Shown: one piece after another, positions 16,433-25,495 of the stretch | Layout of the letters: each line of letters begins with the position of its first letter | How positions within the stretch are numbered: position 1 is the stretch's first letter | Translations under genes and position numbers: made by a program | DNA from: Thiobacillus sp. | GTDB taxonomy: Bacteria > Pseudomonadota > Gammaproteobacteria > Burkholderiales > Thiobacillaceae | Length of the DNA: 35,536 nt | Assembly (NCBI GenBank): GCA_030692355.1 | Contig: JAUYCF010000082.1 | Span: 1 to 35,536 of the forward strand | Direction of reading: 5' to 3' | Notes under the pieces: generated by a model | Told to the model about the DNA's origin: nothing | The model's input: only the letters and a program-made list of their open reading frames with translations | The model's database searches: none

Positions 16433-16936
16433 ATGCGCAAACCTTCATTGATCGCGGCGAGCTGCGCCGCTTTATTCACTTTTCCCGCGATCGCGGCAGA
16501 GGTGCCCGTCGTCGTCAAAATTCCCAGGCTCACCGTCGAGGCTTCGGGGAAAATCGCCCATGCCGCGATGGAGGCCTGCCGCAAGGAGGGCATCCAGATC
16601 GGCGTAACCGTAGTCGACCGCAGCGGCGACGCCATGGTGACGCTACGCGACACGCTGGCGCCGCGCATCACCCTGGAGATCAGCCGGCAGAAGGCCTACA
16701 CGGCGGTCAATTTCAATGCAGCCACCTCGAGCATGGAAAACCGCTTTACTCAGCCGTTCTCGGTCGGCAAGGTCGATGGTCTGGTATTTTCCGCCGGCGG
16801 CGTGCCGATCGAAGCCGCCGGCAACATCATCGGCGCAGTCGGCATCTCCGGCGCGGCGACCGGCGAGCAGGACGAGGCCTGTGCCCGTGCCGGAATCAAG
16901 GCAATCCAGTTCGAACTGGAAACCGCGGATCTCTGA
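16433..16936 (+). CDS. Secreted GlcG/HbpS-family (DUF336) protein
   Basis: A 167-residue protein with a Sec signal peptide (MRKPSLIAASCAALFTFPAIAA, cut probably after IAA). A single GlcG/HbpS domain follows: LTVEASGKIAHAAMEACRKEG, VTVVDRSGDAMVTLRDTLAP, SRQKAYTAVNFNAATSSM, GGVPIEAAGNIIGAVGISGA and DEACARAGI. HbpS of Streptomyces binds haem, and GlcG lies in glycolate operons; other secreted copies have no proven role. Neither haem nor glycolate genes are adjacent, so no pathway is assigned. AAGGAGAT just before ATG 16433 is a strong ribosome binding site; the open frame upstream of it is not coding. The 145-nt gap after dnaJ has no clear terminator. Confidence 0.88.
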   Translation: MRKPSLIAASCAALFTFPAIAAEVPVVVKIPRLTVEASGKIAHAAMEACRKEGIQIGVTVVDRSGDAMVTLRDTLAPRITLEISRQKAYTAVNFNAATSSMENRFTQPFSVGKVDGLVFSAGGVPIEAAGNIIGAVGISGAATGEQDEACARAGIKAIQFELETADL

Positions 16937-16943
16937 TCCGGCC

Positions 16944-16986
16944 TCTGGGAGCTCTTCGGCCAGCGCCGAGTGGCCCGGCTCCCAGA
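16944..16986. other. Strong stem-loop after the GlcG-like gene
   Basis: TCTGGGAGC (16944-16952) and GCTCCCAGA (16978-16986) form a perfect 9-bp stem, with a smaller GC stem inside the loop. It starts 8 nt after the stop codon. No T-run follows, so it is not a standard intrinsic terminator; mRNA 3'-end protection or Rho-assisted termination are possible. The rest of the 207-nt gap to tcdA shows nothing else. Confidence 0.5.
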
Positions 16987-17143
16987 CCACCCGGTTTGTC
17001 TGGCTCTTGCAATCCCATTTTCAAACCTGCCGGCATGGTGTGCGTCGAATTCCATACGACGGACACGGTATGATTCGCGCCACAACCGCCGCCTGATAGC
17101 CTGATGCCTGCCGATCCCCGGACAACAAGCCGGCAGCCCTTCC

Positions 17144-17950
17144 ATGACTGACCTCTTCCACAGCGAACACGCGATCGATTTCGAGCGCCGTTTTGGCGGC
17201 GTGCGCCGGCTTTACGGCACGGTTGCCTTCGAGCATTTCCAGCGGGCACATGTGTGCGTCATCGGCATCGGCGGCGTCGGGGCCTGGACCGCAGAGGCGC
17301 TGGCGCGCTCCGCCATCGGCCGGCTTACCCTGATCGACCCCGACCATCTGGCCGAGTCCAACATCAACCGGCAGATCCATGCGCTGACGCACGAACTCGG
17401 CAAGTCCAAGGTCGAGGCCATGAAGGCGCGCATCCATGCGATCAATCCGCGCTGCCAGGTCAGCTGCGTGGATGCATTTCTGACGCCTGAGAATGTCGCC
17501 GAGCTCCTGGCGGAACGTTTCGATTACGTGGTGGATGCTATCGACAGCGCCCGCGCCAAGACCGCGCTGATCGTCCACTGCCGCCGCCAGCGCATCAGGA
17601 TGGTGTGCATCGGCGCTGCCGGCGGCCAGAGCGACCCCGGCCGGGTGCAGCTGGCCGATCTCGCCCGCACCACCGAAGATCCCCTGCTCTCCAAGGTGCG
17701 CGCCAGCCTGCGCCGCGAGCATGGCTTTCCGCGCGAGCCGGGTAAAAAATTCGGCATCGACTGCGTGTATTCCACCGAGCCCCTCACCTATCCGAGTGTC
17801 GAGGGCGGCGTGTGCTACGAACGTCCCGAGGACGCCCACCTGCATGGGCTCAATTGCGCCGGTTTCGGGTCTTCGGTGTGCGTCACCGCCAGCTTCGGTT
17901 TGCGGGCGGCTGCGCACGTGCTCAACAGGCTGGCCGCACGGGCCGGGTAA
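17144..17950 (+). CDS. tcdA: tRNA threonylcarbamoyladenosine dehydratase TcdA
   Basis: A 268-residue E1-like enzyme that converts t6A37 of tRNAs into the cyclic form ct6A with ATP. It opens with FERRFGGVRRLYG, then the nucleotide-binding CVIGIGGVGAWTAEALARS, LIDPDHLAESNINRQIHAL, DAIDSARAKTALI and GAAGGQSDPGRVQ. The C-terminal motif GSSVCVTASFGLRAAAHVLNRL closes the protein. The long matches to E. coli TcdA/CsdL and the absence of a ubiquitin-like partner or rhodanese domain make TcdA more likely than a MoeB/ThiF enzyme. It stands alone and converges with tatD across 41 nt. Confidence 0.95.
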   Translation: MTDLFHSEHAIDFERRFGGVRRLYGTVAFEHFQRAHVCVIGIGGVGAWTAEALARSAIGRLTLIDPDHLAESNINRQIHALTHELGKSKVEAMKARIHAINPRCQVSCVDAFLTPENVAELLAERFDYVVDAIDSARAKTALIVHCRRQRIRMVCIGAAGGQSDPGRVQLADLARTTEDPLLSKVRASLRREHGFPREPGKKFGIDCVYSTEPLTYPSVEGGVCYERPEDAHLHGLNCAGFGSSVCVTASFGLRAAAHVLNRLAARAG

Positions 17951-17991
17951 GGCATTCGCCCGATCCCGCCAGGCGGCAGGGCTTGAACGCC

Positions 17992-18762
17992 TCAGTGGCG
18001 GGCGGACTTGAACAGCCGGAAGAAATTCTGCGTCGTGATTTCACCCACCGCCTCGGCGGTGATGCCGCGCACCCGCGCGATTTCTTCCGCCACGTGCTTG
18101 ACGTAGCCGGGCTGGTTGGTCTGCCCGCGATGCGGCGCCGGCGCCAGGTACGGCGAGTCGGTCTCGATCAGCATGCGCTCCAATGGAATGGCCGCCGCCA
18201 CCTCGCGCAGGGCCTTGGCATTCTTGAAGGTGACGATGCCGGAAAACGAGATATAAAACCCAAGTTCGATCGCCGCTTCGGCCACTTCCAGGCTTTCGGT
18301 GAAGCAGTGCATCACCCCGCCCGCCTCGCCGGCCTGCTCCTCGCGCATGATGCGCAGGGTGTCGTCGACCGCGGCGCGGGTGTGGATCACCAGGGGCTTC
18401 CGGCACGCACGCGCGGCACGGATGTGGGTACGGAAGCGCTCGCGCTGCCATTCGAGATCGCCGCCGAGCCGGAAATAATCCAGCCCGGTCTCGCCGATCG
18501 CCACCACCTTCGGGTGGTCGGCCAACGCGACCAGTTGTTCCACAGTCGGCTCGGTGCAGCCCTCGTGGTCGGGATGCACCCCGACCGAGGCATAGACATT
18601 GGGATGCGTCTCGGCCAGCGCGCGGATCTCGGGGAATTTTTCCAGTTCGACGCTGATGCACAGCGCGTGGCTCACCTGGTTGGCCGCCATGAGGTAGAAC
18701 ACCTCGGGCAGCTTGCCGGCAAGATCGGGGAAATTAATGTGGCAGTGGGAATCGATATACAT
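17992..18762 (-). CDS. tatD: TatD family metal-dependent hydrolase/DNase
   Basis: A 256-residue TIM-barrel hydrolase of the TatD/YcfH type. Metal ligands are visible in YIDSHCHI (HxH), AIGETGLDYF (Glu), VIHTR (His), MHCF (His) and ETDSPYLAPAPHRG (Asp). Family members are 3'-5' exonucleases and may act in DNA repair. Gene order places it as the YcfH member, at the end of the tmk-holB-pilZ-tatD series, as is usual in proteobacteria. ATG 18762 places the metal motif at the family-typical position; an in-frame ATG 15 nt earlier is less likely. 29 nt separate it from pilZ. Confidence 0.96.
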   Translation of the reverse strand: MYIDSHCHINFPDLAGKLPEVFYLMAANQVSHALCISVELEKFPEIRALAETHPNVYASVGVHPDHEGCTEPTVEQLVALADHPKVVAIGETGLDYFRLGGDLEWQRERFRTHIRAARACRKPLVIHTRAAVDDTLRIMREEQAGEAGGVMHCFTESLEVAEAAIELGFYISFSGIVTFKNAKALREVAAAIPLERMLIETDSPYLAPAPHRGQTNQPGYVKHVAEEIARVRGITAEAVGEITTQNFFRLFKSARH

Positions 18763-18791
18763 GCGGTGCCTGTGCACCGCACGGGGCGGCG

Positions 18792-19163
18792 CTACATAGT
18801 ATGAGTGGGACGTACCGATTTTAACGAACCGCCGAGAAAACCTTCAATCTTGTTTTGCACTGCCTTGCCGCTTTCGTTGAAGGCGAACTGCACGCCCACG
18901 CCCTGGGTACGGCCGCCATGTGCGCCCGAAGGCGTCAGCCACACCACCTTGCCCGACACCGGCAGCCTGGCGGGGTCGTCCATCAGGGTCAGCAGCATGA
19001 ACACTTCCTCCCCCATCCTGTAGCTTTTGTTGGTGGGAATGAACAGCCCGCCGCCCTTGATGAAAGGCATGTAGGCCGCAAACAGCGCGGATTTTTCCCT
19101 GATCGACAGGGAAAGCACACCGGGGCGGACTGTTGCTGCGACATCATTGACTGCTGCATTCAT
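18792..19163 (-). CDS. pilZ: Type IV pilus-type PilZ domain protein
   Basis: A 123-residue single-domain protein of the original PilZ kind: RPGVLSLSIREKSALFAAYMPFIKGG, GLFIPTNKSYRMGEEVFMLLTLMDDP, VSGKVVWLTP and GVGVQF. It lacks the RxxxR motif that binds c-di-GMP in the wider PilZ family. This matches PilZ proteins that act in type IV pilus biogenesis by contacting PilB and FimX-like partners. No other pilus genes are in the window, but this location between holB and tatD is the classic one. ATG 19163 is preceded by AAGAGAG and fits the family start; an in-frame extension to 19193 overlaps holB. Confidence 0.93.
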   Translation of the reverse strand: MNAAVNDVAATVRPGVLSLSIREKSALFAAYMPFIKGGGLFIPTNKSYRMGEEVFMLLTLMDDPARLPVSGKVVWLTPSGAHGGRTQGVGVQFAFNESGKAVQNKIEGFLGGSLKSVRPTHTM

Positions 19164-19185
19164 ATTCAACTCTCTTAGGGCGTGT

Positions 19186-20169
19186 TCAATCAAACAGATG
19201 CCGGTACTGAATCAGCCAGGCTTCCAGCTGCAGGCTGCGGTTGAGCGGATGGGCCAGCGTCCGGCCTTCGTTCGCCTGCATTCTGGCGAGCGCCAGCAGC
19301 TTCGCCAGATCGGCCTTTTCCCCCAGCCGCACCAGCACCTCGGAAAAATCGCGGTTGAACTGCACGCTGCCCTGCAACTTGACCGCCAGCAAATCGCCCA
19401 GCCATTTGTACACCACGTTGTGCCAGGTCTGCGGGCCGACCGTTTTGAAGCGGTCGCCCAGCGTCACCGGATCAAGCAGGTCGGGACGCGCCAGGCCTTC
19501 CAGCACGCTGCGGCGTTCATCCAGCTCGCCGCTGTCGGCCCAGCGCTGTGCGTCGAGCGGCGTGCCGCCGGAAAGCGCCAGCAGGTTCTTCGCATCGGCT
19601 ACACCCTGCCCCGCCAGCCACTGCGCCGCCCGGTCGATTGGCGGCAGGCCGATGTCGAGCCGGGTGCAGCGGCTGCGGATGGTCGGCAGCAGCCGTCGCG
19701 GTTGATCCGAGACCAGCACGAACACCGTATGTAACGGCGGCTCCTCCAATACCTTTAACAGGGCATTGGCGGCCGCCAGGTTGAGGCTGTCGGCCGGATT
19801 GACAAGCACCACCCGAAACCCCGCACGGTAGGTGGAAAGCTGGACGTAATCGACCGCCTCGCGCGCCTGGTCGACTTCGATGGCGGTGGCCATCCGGGTC
19901 TCGCCTTCCTTGCCGGTTTTCTCCTGCAGGGTGACCAGCCGAAAATCCGGATGCCCGCCGGTGCCGAACCAGTGGCAGGCGGGGCACGTACCACAGGCCG
20001 CGCCGTCGGCGAGCGGCGCTTCGCACAGCAGGGCCTGCGCCCACGCCAGCGCCAGCGCGCCCTTGCCCACCCCGCGCGGCCCGGCCAGCAGCAGGGCCTG
20101 GGCGGGACGTCCACGGCCCGCCAGCAAGCGCTGCCAGGGCGCCTCCAGCCAGGGATACGGCGCGCTCAC
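19186..20169 (-). CDS. holB: DNA polymerase III subunit delta'
   Basis: A 327-residue clamp-loader subunit. Residues 1-165 form an AAA+ module with GPRGVGKG at the P-loop position and the zinc cysteines CEAP...ACGTCPAC. They also have [24 protein letters not shown] and the SRC motif in TIRSRC. The C-terminal region is the helical clamp-loader collar. Delta' is the rigid stator of the loader that places the beta clamp on DNA. The start is GTG 20169: it overlaps the tmk TGA (GTGA), and the first residues then read [13 protein letters not shown], as in homologues. Open frame further upstream is out-of-frame tmk sequence. Confidence 0.95.
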   Translation of the reverse strand: MSAPYPWLEAPWQRLLAGRGRPAQALLLAGPRGVGKGALALAWAQALLCEAPLADGAACGTCPACHWFGTGGHPDFRLVTLQEKTGKEGETRMATAIEVDQAREAVDYVQLSTYRAGFRVVLVNPADSLNLAAANALLKVLEEPPLHTVFVLVSDQPRRLLPTIRSRCTRLDIGLPPIDRAAQWLAGQGVADAKNLLALSGGTPLDAQRWADSGELDERRSVLEGLARPDLLDPVTLGDRFKTVGPQTWHNVVYKWLGDLLAVKLQGSVQFNRDFSEVLVRLGEKADLAKLLALARMQANEGRTLAHPLNRSLQLEAWLIQYRHLFD

Positions 20170-20780
20170 GCCAGCTCCTGCAACAGCTGGCCGATTTCGG
20201 CCTGCAATTCGGCGATGCTGTGCCGCGCATCCAGCACGCGAATGCGGCCGGGGTCGGCCTGCGCGCGCTCGAGGTAGGCGGTGCGCACGCGGCTGAAAAA
20301 ACTGTCGGCCTCGCGCTCGAAACGGTCGGCGGTGCGTGCGGCCGAGCGGCGCGCCTCCGCCACCGCCGGCGGCACGTCGAACAGCAGGGTGAGGCCGGGC
20401 TGAAAGCCGCGCTGCACCCAGGCTTCCAGCGCGGCGACGCGTTCCGCGGCGATGCCGCGCCCGCCGCACTGGTAGGCGTAGCTGGCATCGGTGAAGCGGT
20501 CGGACACCACCCACGCGCCGCGTGCCAGCGCCGGCAGGATCAGACGCGCCAGGTGCTCCTGGCGCGCGGCGAACATCAGCAGCAGCTCGGTGTCGGCGTC
20601 CATCTCCTGGTGCAGCAGAAGTTCGCGCAGGGTTTCGCCGAGCGGGGTGCCGCCGGGCTCGCGGGTGATGATGACCTCGTGGCCCTGCCGGCGCAGCCAG
20701 TCGGCGACGAAATCCAGATGGGTGCTCTTGCCGGCGCCGTCGACGCCTTCGAGGGTGATGAATTTGCCGGATGCTGTCAT
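20166..20780 (-). CDS. tmk: Thymidylate kinase
   Basis: A 204-residue dTMP kinase that makes dTDP for DNA synthesis. It has the P-loop [15 protein letters not shown], the [11 protein letters not shown] segment, the DR motif in [14 protein letters not shown] and the lid region around [13 protein letters not shown]. Length is standard. It overlaps mltG upstream (ATGA, 20777-20780) and holB downstream (GTGA), which ties nucleotide supply, replication and envelope synthesis into one transcript. Confidence 0.98.
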   Translation of the reverse strand: MTASGKFITLEGVDGAGKSTHLDFVADWLRRQGHEVIITREPGGTPLGETLRELLLHQEMDADTELLLMFAARQEHLARLILPALARGAWVVSDRFTDASYAYQCGGRGIAAERVAALEAWVQRGFQPGLTLLFDVPPAVAEARRSAARTADRFEREADSFFSRVRTAYLERAQADPGRIRVLDARHSIAELQAEIGQLLQELA

Positions 20781-21778
20781 CGCTGGTAGCGGTTCACTGC
20801 GCGGTTGTGCGCGTCGAGGTTGCGGGAAAACACATGGGTGCCGTCATTGCGCGAGACAAAATACAGCGCGTCGGTTTTGGCCGGATTGAGCGCTGCCCGA
20901 ATCGCCGCCTCGCTGGGCATCGCAATCGGCGTCGGCGGCAGCCCGGCACGGGTATAGGTGTTGTACGGCGTGTCGGTTTGCAGGTCGACGCGACGCAGGC
21001 GGCCGTCAAAGCGCTCGCCCAGCCCGTAGATCACGGTGGGATCGGTTTGCAGGCGCATTCCCAGCCTGATCCGGTTCATGAACACGCCGGCGATCTGCGG
21101 GCGCTCGAACGCCGCGCCGGTTTCCTTTTCGACGATCGACGCCATGATGAGTGCTTCGTACGGGGTGCGATAGGGCAGCCCCGGCGCGCGGGCTTCCCAG
21201 GCGGCCATGAGCTTTTCCTGCTGCAGGCGATAGGCGTGGCGCAGCACGTTGAGATCGGACGAATGCGGTGCGTAGGAATAGGTGTCGGGGAAGAAAAGGC
21301 CTTCGGGATGGCTTTGCTCGGCGCCGATCGCCTGCAGCAGCTCGGCATCGCTCATGCCGGCGCTGTCGTGCTTCAACAGCGGCTGCGCGGCAAGGACTGC
21401 GCGCACCTCGCGCCAGTTCCAGCCTTCGATGAACTGGACGATGGCATGCGAGACTTCGCCGCGCTGGATCTTGCCGTAGAGCTCCAGCGGCGTCAGCGGC
21501 CTGTCGAGCGTATACACGCCGACCTTGAGCGTCCCCGCCTTGCCGAGCACGCGACCGAGCAGCCAGAACACCTGCGCATTGCCGATCACGCCTTCGCGCT
21601 CCAGCATCGCGCTCAAGCTCCGCAAATGGGTGCCGGGAACCACGTTGATGGTCTTCGGCAGGGACTCGATGCGCAGGGGCTGGTTGGCGTACCAGGCCAA
21701 TCCGCCAGCCAGCAGCAGCAGCGCAGCCAGCGCTGCCAGCACGGCAAGCACGAACAGTCGCTTAATCAACTTCATCAT
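20777..21778 (-). CDS. mltG: Endolytic murein transglycosylase MltG
   Basis: A 333-residue inner-membrane lytic transglycosylase that cleaves nascent glycan strands and sets their length. One N-terminal membrane helix (about 8-28) is followed by a periplasmic YceG domain. Visible family motifs are the catalytic Glu in [48 protein letters not shown] and [14 protein letters not shown]. The start is one of two adjacent ATGs (21778 or 21775), both inside the end of pabC, so the overlap is 14-17 nt. The 3' end overlaps tmk by 4 nt. Confidence 0.96.
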   Translation of the reverse strand: MMKLIKRLFVLAVLAALAALLLLAGGLAWYANQPLRIESLPKTINVVPGTHLRSLSAMLEREGVIGNAQVFWLLGRVLGKAGTLKVGVYTLDRPLTPLELYGKIQRGEVSHAIVQFIEGWNWREVRAVLAAQPLLKHDSAGMSDAELLQAIGAEQSHPEGLFFPDTYSYAPHSSDLNVLRHAYRLQQEKLMAAWEARAPGLPYRTPYEALIMASIVEKETGAAFERPQIAGVFMNRIRLGMRLQTDPTVIYGLGERFDGRLRRVDLQTDTPYNTYTRAGLPPTPIAMPSEAAIRAALNPAKTDALYFVSRNDGTHVFSRNLDAHNRAVNRYQR

Positions 21779-22571
21779 CCAGGGCGGTTTTCAAAATATC
21801 GGTCCAGCCCGCAGGCGACCAGGTCACGTCATCCAGGCGGGCCACGCGGCGCACCCCGATGATGCTGTTGCAGATCATCACTTCATCGGCAGCGAGTATA
21901 GCGTCTGGCGACAAGCGGGCGATATGGACGGGGATGCCGCGACGCGCCAGGGCACGCAGCAGCCGCGCCCTGGCCACGCCGGCCACCCCGCTCTGACTCA
22001 GATCCGGAGTGAACAGTTCGCCCGCCTTCGCAATCAGGAGATTGCTCATCACGCCGCCGATCACCGCGCCGCCGTCGTCGCACAGCAGCCCCTCGAAAAT
22101 TTCGGGGTCGTCCCACTCCGCCCGCGCCAGCACGTTCTCCAGCCGGTTCAGGTGCTTGATCCCGGCCAGCCGCGGCTGCCGCGCCAGACGCAGGCTGCAC
22201 CAGCGCGCCGTGATGCCGGCAGGCGGATCGGGCCGGGCATGCGGCGGCAGTGCCGCGGACAGCACGATGCGCGTGCAGGCCGGATCCTGCGGCGGCGCAT
22301 AGCCGCGCGCACCCGTTCCGCGCGTGAGCATGATCTTGGCGACACCCTCCCCGGCCGCGGCCACTTGGCAAACTTCGTCGCGCAATCCGGCTTCGTCGGG
22401 ACAAGCCAGTGCCAGCGCCGCACAGTCGGCCGCCAGCTTGGCGTAATGGTCGCGCCACCACAACGGCTGGCCGGCCCGCGTGCGCAGCGTGCGGAAGACA
22501 CCGTCGCCGTAAGCCAGACCGCGGTCCAGTGCGTTCACGGTCTCTGCGGGCAGGCCATTGACCAGGATCAT
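21762..22571 (-). CDS. pabC: Aminodeoxychorismate lyase
   Basis: A 269-residue PLP enzyme of fold type IV that splits 4-amino-4-deoxychorismate into p-aminobenzoate and pyruvate for folate. It shows DRGLAYGDGVFRTLRTRAG, the lysine that holds PLP in AGIKHLNRLENVLAR, VIGGVMSNLLI and a late CNSIIGVRRV. Branched-chain and D-amino acid aminotransferases share the fold, but the short length, the IKHLNRLENV motif and the neighbourhood (pabB, mltG) favour PabC. It overlaps pabB by 4 nt (ATGA at 22568-22571). Confidence 0.95.
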   Translation of the reverse strand: MILVNGLPAETVNALDRGLAYGDGVFRTLRTRAGQPLWWRDHYAKLAADCAALALACPDEAGLRDEVCQVAAAGEGVAKIMLTRGTGARGYAPPQDPACTRIVLSAALPPHARPDPPAGITARWCSLRLARQPRLAGIKHLNRLENVLARAEWDDPEIFEGLLCDDGGAVIGGVMSNLLIAKAGELFTPDLSQSGVAGVARARLLRALARRGIPVHIARLSPDAILAADEVMICNSIIGVRRVARLDDVTWSPAGWTDILKTALDDEVD

Positions 22572-23917
22572 GGTTCAAGCGCACGCAGCAGGCCGCGGGC
22601 CTTGGCGCGGGTTTCGTCGAGTTCGCGCGCGGCGACGGAGTCGGCCACGATGCCGGCGCCGGCGCGGAAGCTCAGTGCGTGTCCGCGCAACTGGAAGCTG
22701 CGGATCAGGATATTGAAATCGAAGCTGCCGTCGCGGTTGATGTAGCCGACGCTGCCGGTATAGCTGCGGCGCGGCGTCTGCTCCAGTTCATGAATGATCT
22801 GCATGGTGCGCACCTTGGGACAGCCAGTGATGGTGCCGCCCGGAAACACCGCGCGCAAGGCATCGAGCACGCGCATCCCCTCGCGCAACTGCCCGCAGAC
22901 GGTGGATTCGATGTGGTGTACATGGCGGTAGCTGGTGATTTCCATCAGTGCCGCCACCTTCACGCTGCCGGGTTCGCACACCCGCCCCAGATCGTTGCGC
23001 TCCAGGTCGACCAGCATGACGTGTTCGGCGCGTTCCTTGGGATGCGCCTGCAGGCGTGCGCGCAGCGCAGCGTCTTCCACAGCATCTTCGCTTCTCGGAT
23101 GGGTGCCGGCAATCGGCCGCGTTTCCAGCCGGCCGCTGCGGTCGAGACGGACCAGCCGTTCGGGCGACGAGCTCACGATCGCCCATTCATCCATCTGCAG
23201 CAGCGCCGAAAACGGCGCGGGATTTTTCTGCATCAGCCGCGCAAACAGGGATGCGGGCGCGACCGGGGCGCCGAATTCGGCCTGCCAGCCGCGCGACAGA
23301 TTGACCTGGAACACATCGCCTGCGCGGATGTAATCCTGGATGCGCGCAACCCCTGCCAGAAAAGCTGCAGGATCGTCCTCCTGCAGGACGGCGAGCGCCG
23401 GCAAAGCGGGGATGGGGGGCAGCGCCCGCGCCAGGTCGCGCGCCATGCTGTCGATCAGCGCGTGCCGGCCGGATTCGGCCACCAGCACGCAACGCCCGTT
23501 GTGGCGGTCGAACAGGATCGCCGCCGGAATGCGGGTCAGCCAGGCGAGCGGGAAATCGGCATCCCCGGCCAGCCCCACGCTGGGCTCGAACAGCCCGCCC
23601 AGCTCATATGCGAATGCGCACAGCCAGCCGCCGCTGAACGGCAGGCCATGGTCGAATCGGGCGGAGCGAAGCGGCTGAAGCTGCATCGCCGGATGCGCCT
23701 GCAATCCGCGCAGGCCATCGGCCGCGGTGATGTGCGTGGTGTCCTGTGGAAACGCAAACAGCACGTCCCAGCCGGTGTCGCCGCTGCCGAGAAACAGGCC
23801 GGGATAACGCTGCGGATCGGACGCCTGAAGCCGGACCAGATCAGGCCGCGCTTGCTCGGCCTGCAACGGCCATTCCCGGATCTCGGGCGTGGCCAGGCGG
23901 TCCTCGGTGAAGGTCAA
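22568..23917 (-). CDS. pabB: Aminodeoxychorismate synthase component I homologue
   Basis: A 449-residue chorismate-binding enzyme. Its N-terminal half is the TrpE/PabB lid region. The C-terminal half carries [87 protein letters not shown] and SYTGSVGYI. The adjacent pabC and overall shape point to PabB, which with PabA makes aminodeoxychorismate. However, the motif at 23102-23116 reads PIAGT, the form of anthranilate synthase, rather than PIKGT, whose Lys is catalytic in E. coli PabB. The start is TTG 23917, which overlaps the fabF stop as TTGA; no ATG lies nearby. A single-copy TrpE role is possible but less likely from context. Confidence 0.85.
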   Translation of the reverse strand: MTFTEDRLATPEIREWPLQAEQARPDLVRLQASDPQRYPGLFLGSGDTGWDVLFAFPQDTTHITAADGLRGLQAHPAMQLQPLRSARFDHGLPFSGGWLCAFAYELGGLFEPSVGLAGDADFPLAWLTRIPAAILFDRHNGRCVLVAESGRHALIDSMARDLARALPPIPALPALAVLQEDDPAAFLAGVARIQDYIRAGDVFQVNLSRGWQAEFGAPVAPASLFARLMQKNPAPFSALLQMDEWAIVSSSPERLVRLDRSGRLETRPIAGTHPRSEDAVEDAALRARLQAHPKERAEHVMLVDLERNDLGRVCEPGSVKVAALMEITSYRHVHHIESTVCGQLREGMRVLDALRAVFPGGTITGCPKVRTMQIIHELEQTPRRSYTGSVGYINRDGSFDFNILIRSFQLRGHALSFRAGAGIVADSVAARELDETRAKARGLLRALEP

Positions 23918-25146
23918 GCGCGTTTGAAGACCAGCGAACCGTTGGTGCCGCCAAACCCGAAGTTGTTCTTGAGCGCAAAGTCGATCTTCAGGTCACGCGC
24001 GGTGTTGGCGCAGTAATCTAGGTCGCACTCCGGGTCTTGCGAGAAGATATTGATGGTCGGCGGCGACACCTGATGATGCACTGCCAGCACGGTGAATACC
24101 GACTCGACGCCGCCGGCGCCGCCCAGCAGGTGGCCGGTCATCGACTTGGTCGAGTTGACCACCGTCCTGTAGGCCGCATCGCCCAGGGCGAGCTTGATCG
24201 CATCGGTTTCGTTCTTGTCGCCCATCGGCGTCGAGGTGCCGTGCGCGTTGATGTAACCGATCTGGTCGGCATTGACGCCGGCATCGCGCATCGCGTTCAG
24301 CATCGAACGCCTGGGGCCGTCGGTGCTCGGCGACGTCACATGGTAGGCATCGCCGCTCATGCCAAAGCCCACCACCTCGGCGTAGATCTTTGCACCACGA
24401 TTTTTCGCGTGCTCGTACTCTTCGAGCACCAGCACGCCGGCACCCTCGCCCAGCACGAAGCCGTCGCGATCCTTGTCCCACGGACGACTGGCCGTGGCCG
24501 GGTCGTCGTTGCGGGTGGACAGCGCGCGTGCGGCGGCGAAGCCGCCCAGGCCCAGCGGCGACGTCGCGCACTCGGCGCCGCCGGCGACCATCACATCGGC
24601 GTCGCCATGCTCGATCATGCGGGCGGACAGACCCACCGCATGCAGGCCGGTGGTGCAGGCGGTGACGACCGCCAGGTTGGGGCCTTTTATCCCGTACAGG
24701 ATGGAAAGGTTGCCGGAAATCATGTTGATGATGGAGCCCGGAATGAAGAAGGGGGAAATCTTCCTTGGGCCGGATTCCATCAACAGGGTGTGGGTGTCCT
24801 CGATCAGCGGCAGGCCGCCGATCCCGGCACCGATATTGATGCCGATGCGCTCGGCGTTGGCTTCGGTAACCTCGATGCCAGAATCCCGTATCGCCTGGAT
24901 GCCGGCCGCCATGCCGAACTGGATGAAGACATCCATACGGCGCGCTTCTTTCGGGTTGAGATATTGCGCAACGTCAAAATCCCTGACCTCGCCCGCAATC
25001 TGCGAGGTGAACGGTGAAGGATCGAAACGGGTAATCCGGGCGATTCCGCTACGTCCGGCAACCAGGTTGTCCCAGGCTTCCGGTATGGTATTGCCGACCG
25101 GGGAGACGATCCCCAGCCCGGTGACGACGACGCGACGTTTGGACAA
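23914..25146 (-). CDS. fabF: Beta-ketoacyl-ACP synthase II
   Basis: A 410-residue condensing enzyme that elongates acyl-ACP with malonyl-ACP. The catalytic Cys 164 is in [12 protein letters not shown], the two catalytic His are in [11 protein letters not shown] and [13 protein letters not shown], and the C-terminus has [17 protein letters not shown]. Length and the N-terminus [18 protein letters not shown] are standard for FabF. It lies 29 nt after acpP, as in E. coli, and its stop overlaps the TTG start of pabB. Confidence 0.98.
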   Translation of the reverse strand: MSKRRVVVTGLGIVSPVGNTIPEAWDNLVAGRSGIARITRFDPSPFTSQIAGEVRDFDVAQYLNPKEARRMDVFIQFGMAAGIQAIRDSGIEVTEANAERIGINIGAGIGGLPLIEDTHTLLMESGPRKISPFFIPGSIINMISGNLSILYGIKGPNLAVVTACTTGLHAVGLSARMIEHGDADVMVAGGAECATSPLGLGGFAAARALSTRNDDPATASRPWDKDRDGFVLGEGAGVLVLEEYEHAKNRGAKIYAEVVGFGMSGDAYHVTSPSTDGPRRSMLNAMRDAGVNADQIGYINAHGTSTPMGDKNETDAIKLALGDAAYRTVVNSTKSMTGHLLGGAGGVESVFTVLAVHHQVSPPTINIFSQDPECDLDYCANTARDLKIDFALKNNFGFGGTNGSLVFKRA

Positions 25147-25175
25147 AACGCAGTCCTCTTGACTGGGGTGAACGA

Positions 25176-25409
25176 TCAGCTCGAATGGCTGTTGACGTAA
25201 TCAATCGCCTGCTGGACGGTGGTGATCTTTTCTGCGTCCTCGTCGGGAATCTCGCAGCCGAATTCTTCTTCCAGCGCCATCACCAGTTCGACCGTATCGA
25301 GCGAGTCAGCGCCCAGGTCACCGACGAAGGAAGACTCGTTCTTGATGTCTGCCTCATTGACGCCCAGTTGCTCGGCGACGACTTTAATTACACGCTGTAC
25401 GTTTTCCAT
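25176..25409 (-). CDS. acpP: Acyl carrier protein
   Basis: A 77-residue acidic acyl carrier protein. The 4'-phosphopantetheine attachment Ser is in [19 protein letters not shown]; the rest ([19 protein letters not shown]) is standard. It carries growing fatty acids for the Fab enzymes around it. The start ATG 25409 follows GAGAGGATC. Open frame continues far upstream in this frame, through fabG antiphase sequence, but is not coding. The 86-nt gap from fabG contains two palindromes, consistent with separate control or mRNA processing to raise acpP levels. Confidence 0.98.
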   Translation of the reverse strand: MENVQRVIKVVAEQLGVNEADIKNESSFVGDLGADSLDTVELVMALEEEFGCEIPDEDAEKITTVQQAIDYVNSHSS

Positions 25410-25431
25410 TACTGATCCTCTCTTGAAATTA

Positions 25432-25492
25432 GGCTTCAACAAATTGAAGCCCGGGAAAATAAAACTTCGCGATTCTACCAAACTTTGTTTGG
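25432..25492 (-). promoter_or_regulatory. Two palindromes in the fabG-acpP gap
   Basis: GGCTTCAA-4 nt-TTGAAGCC (25432-25451) is a perfect 8-bp stem. CCAAAC-TTT-GTTTGG (25478-25492) is a perfect 6-bp stem that starts 3 nt after the fabG stop. Neither is followed by a T-run on the minus strand. A TAGAAT hexamer on the minus strand just after the second palindrome could be a -10 element for acpP, but no good -35 is seen. Attenuation, RNA processing or regulator binding are all possible. Confidence 0.5.
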
Positions 25493-25495
25493 CGG

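Noticed and set aside
20170..20514. N-terminal extension of HolB upstream of 20169
   Set aside because: It is out-of-frame tmk sequence. The GTGA overlap and family N-terminus support GTG 20169.
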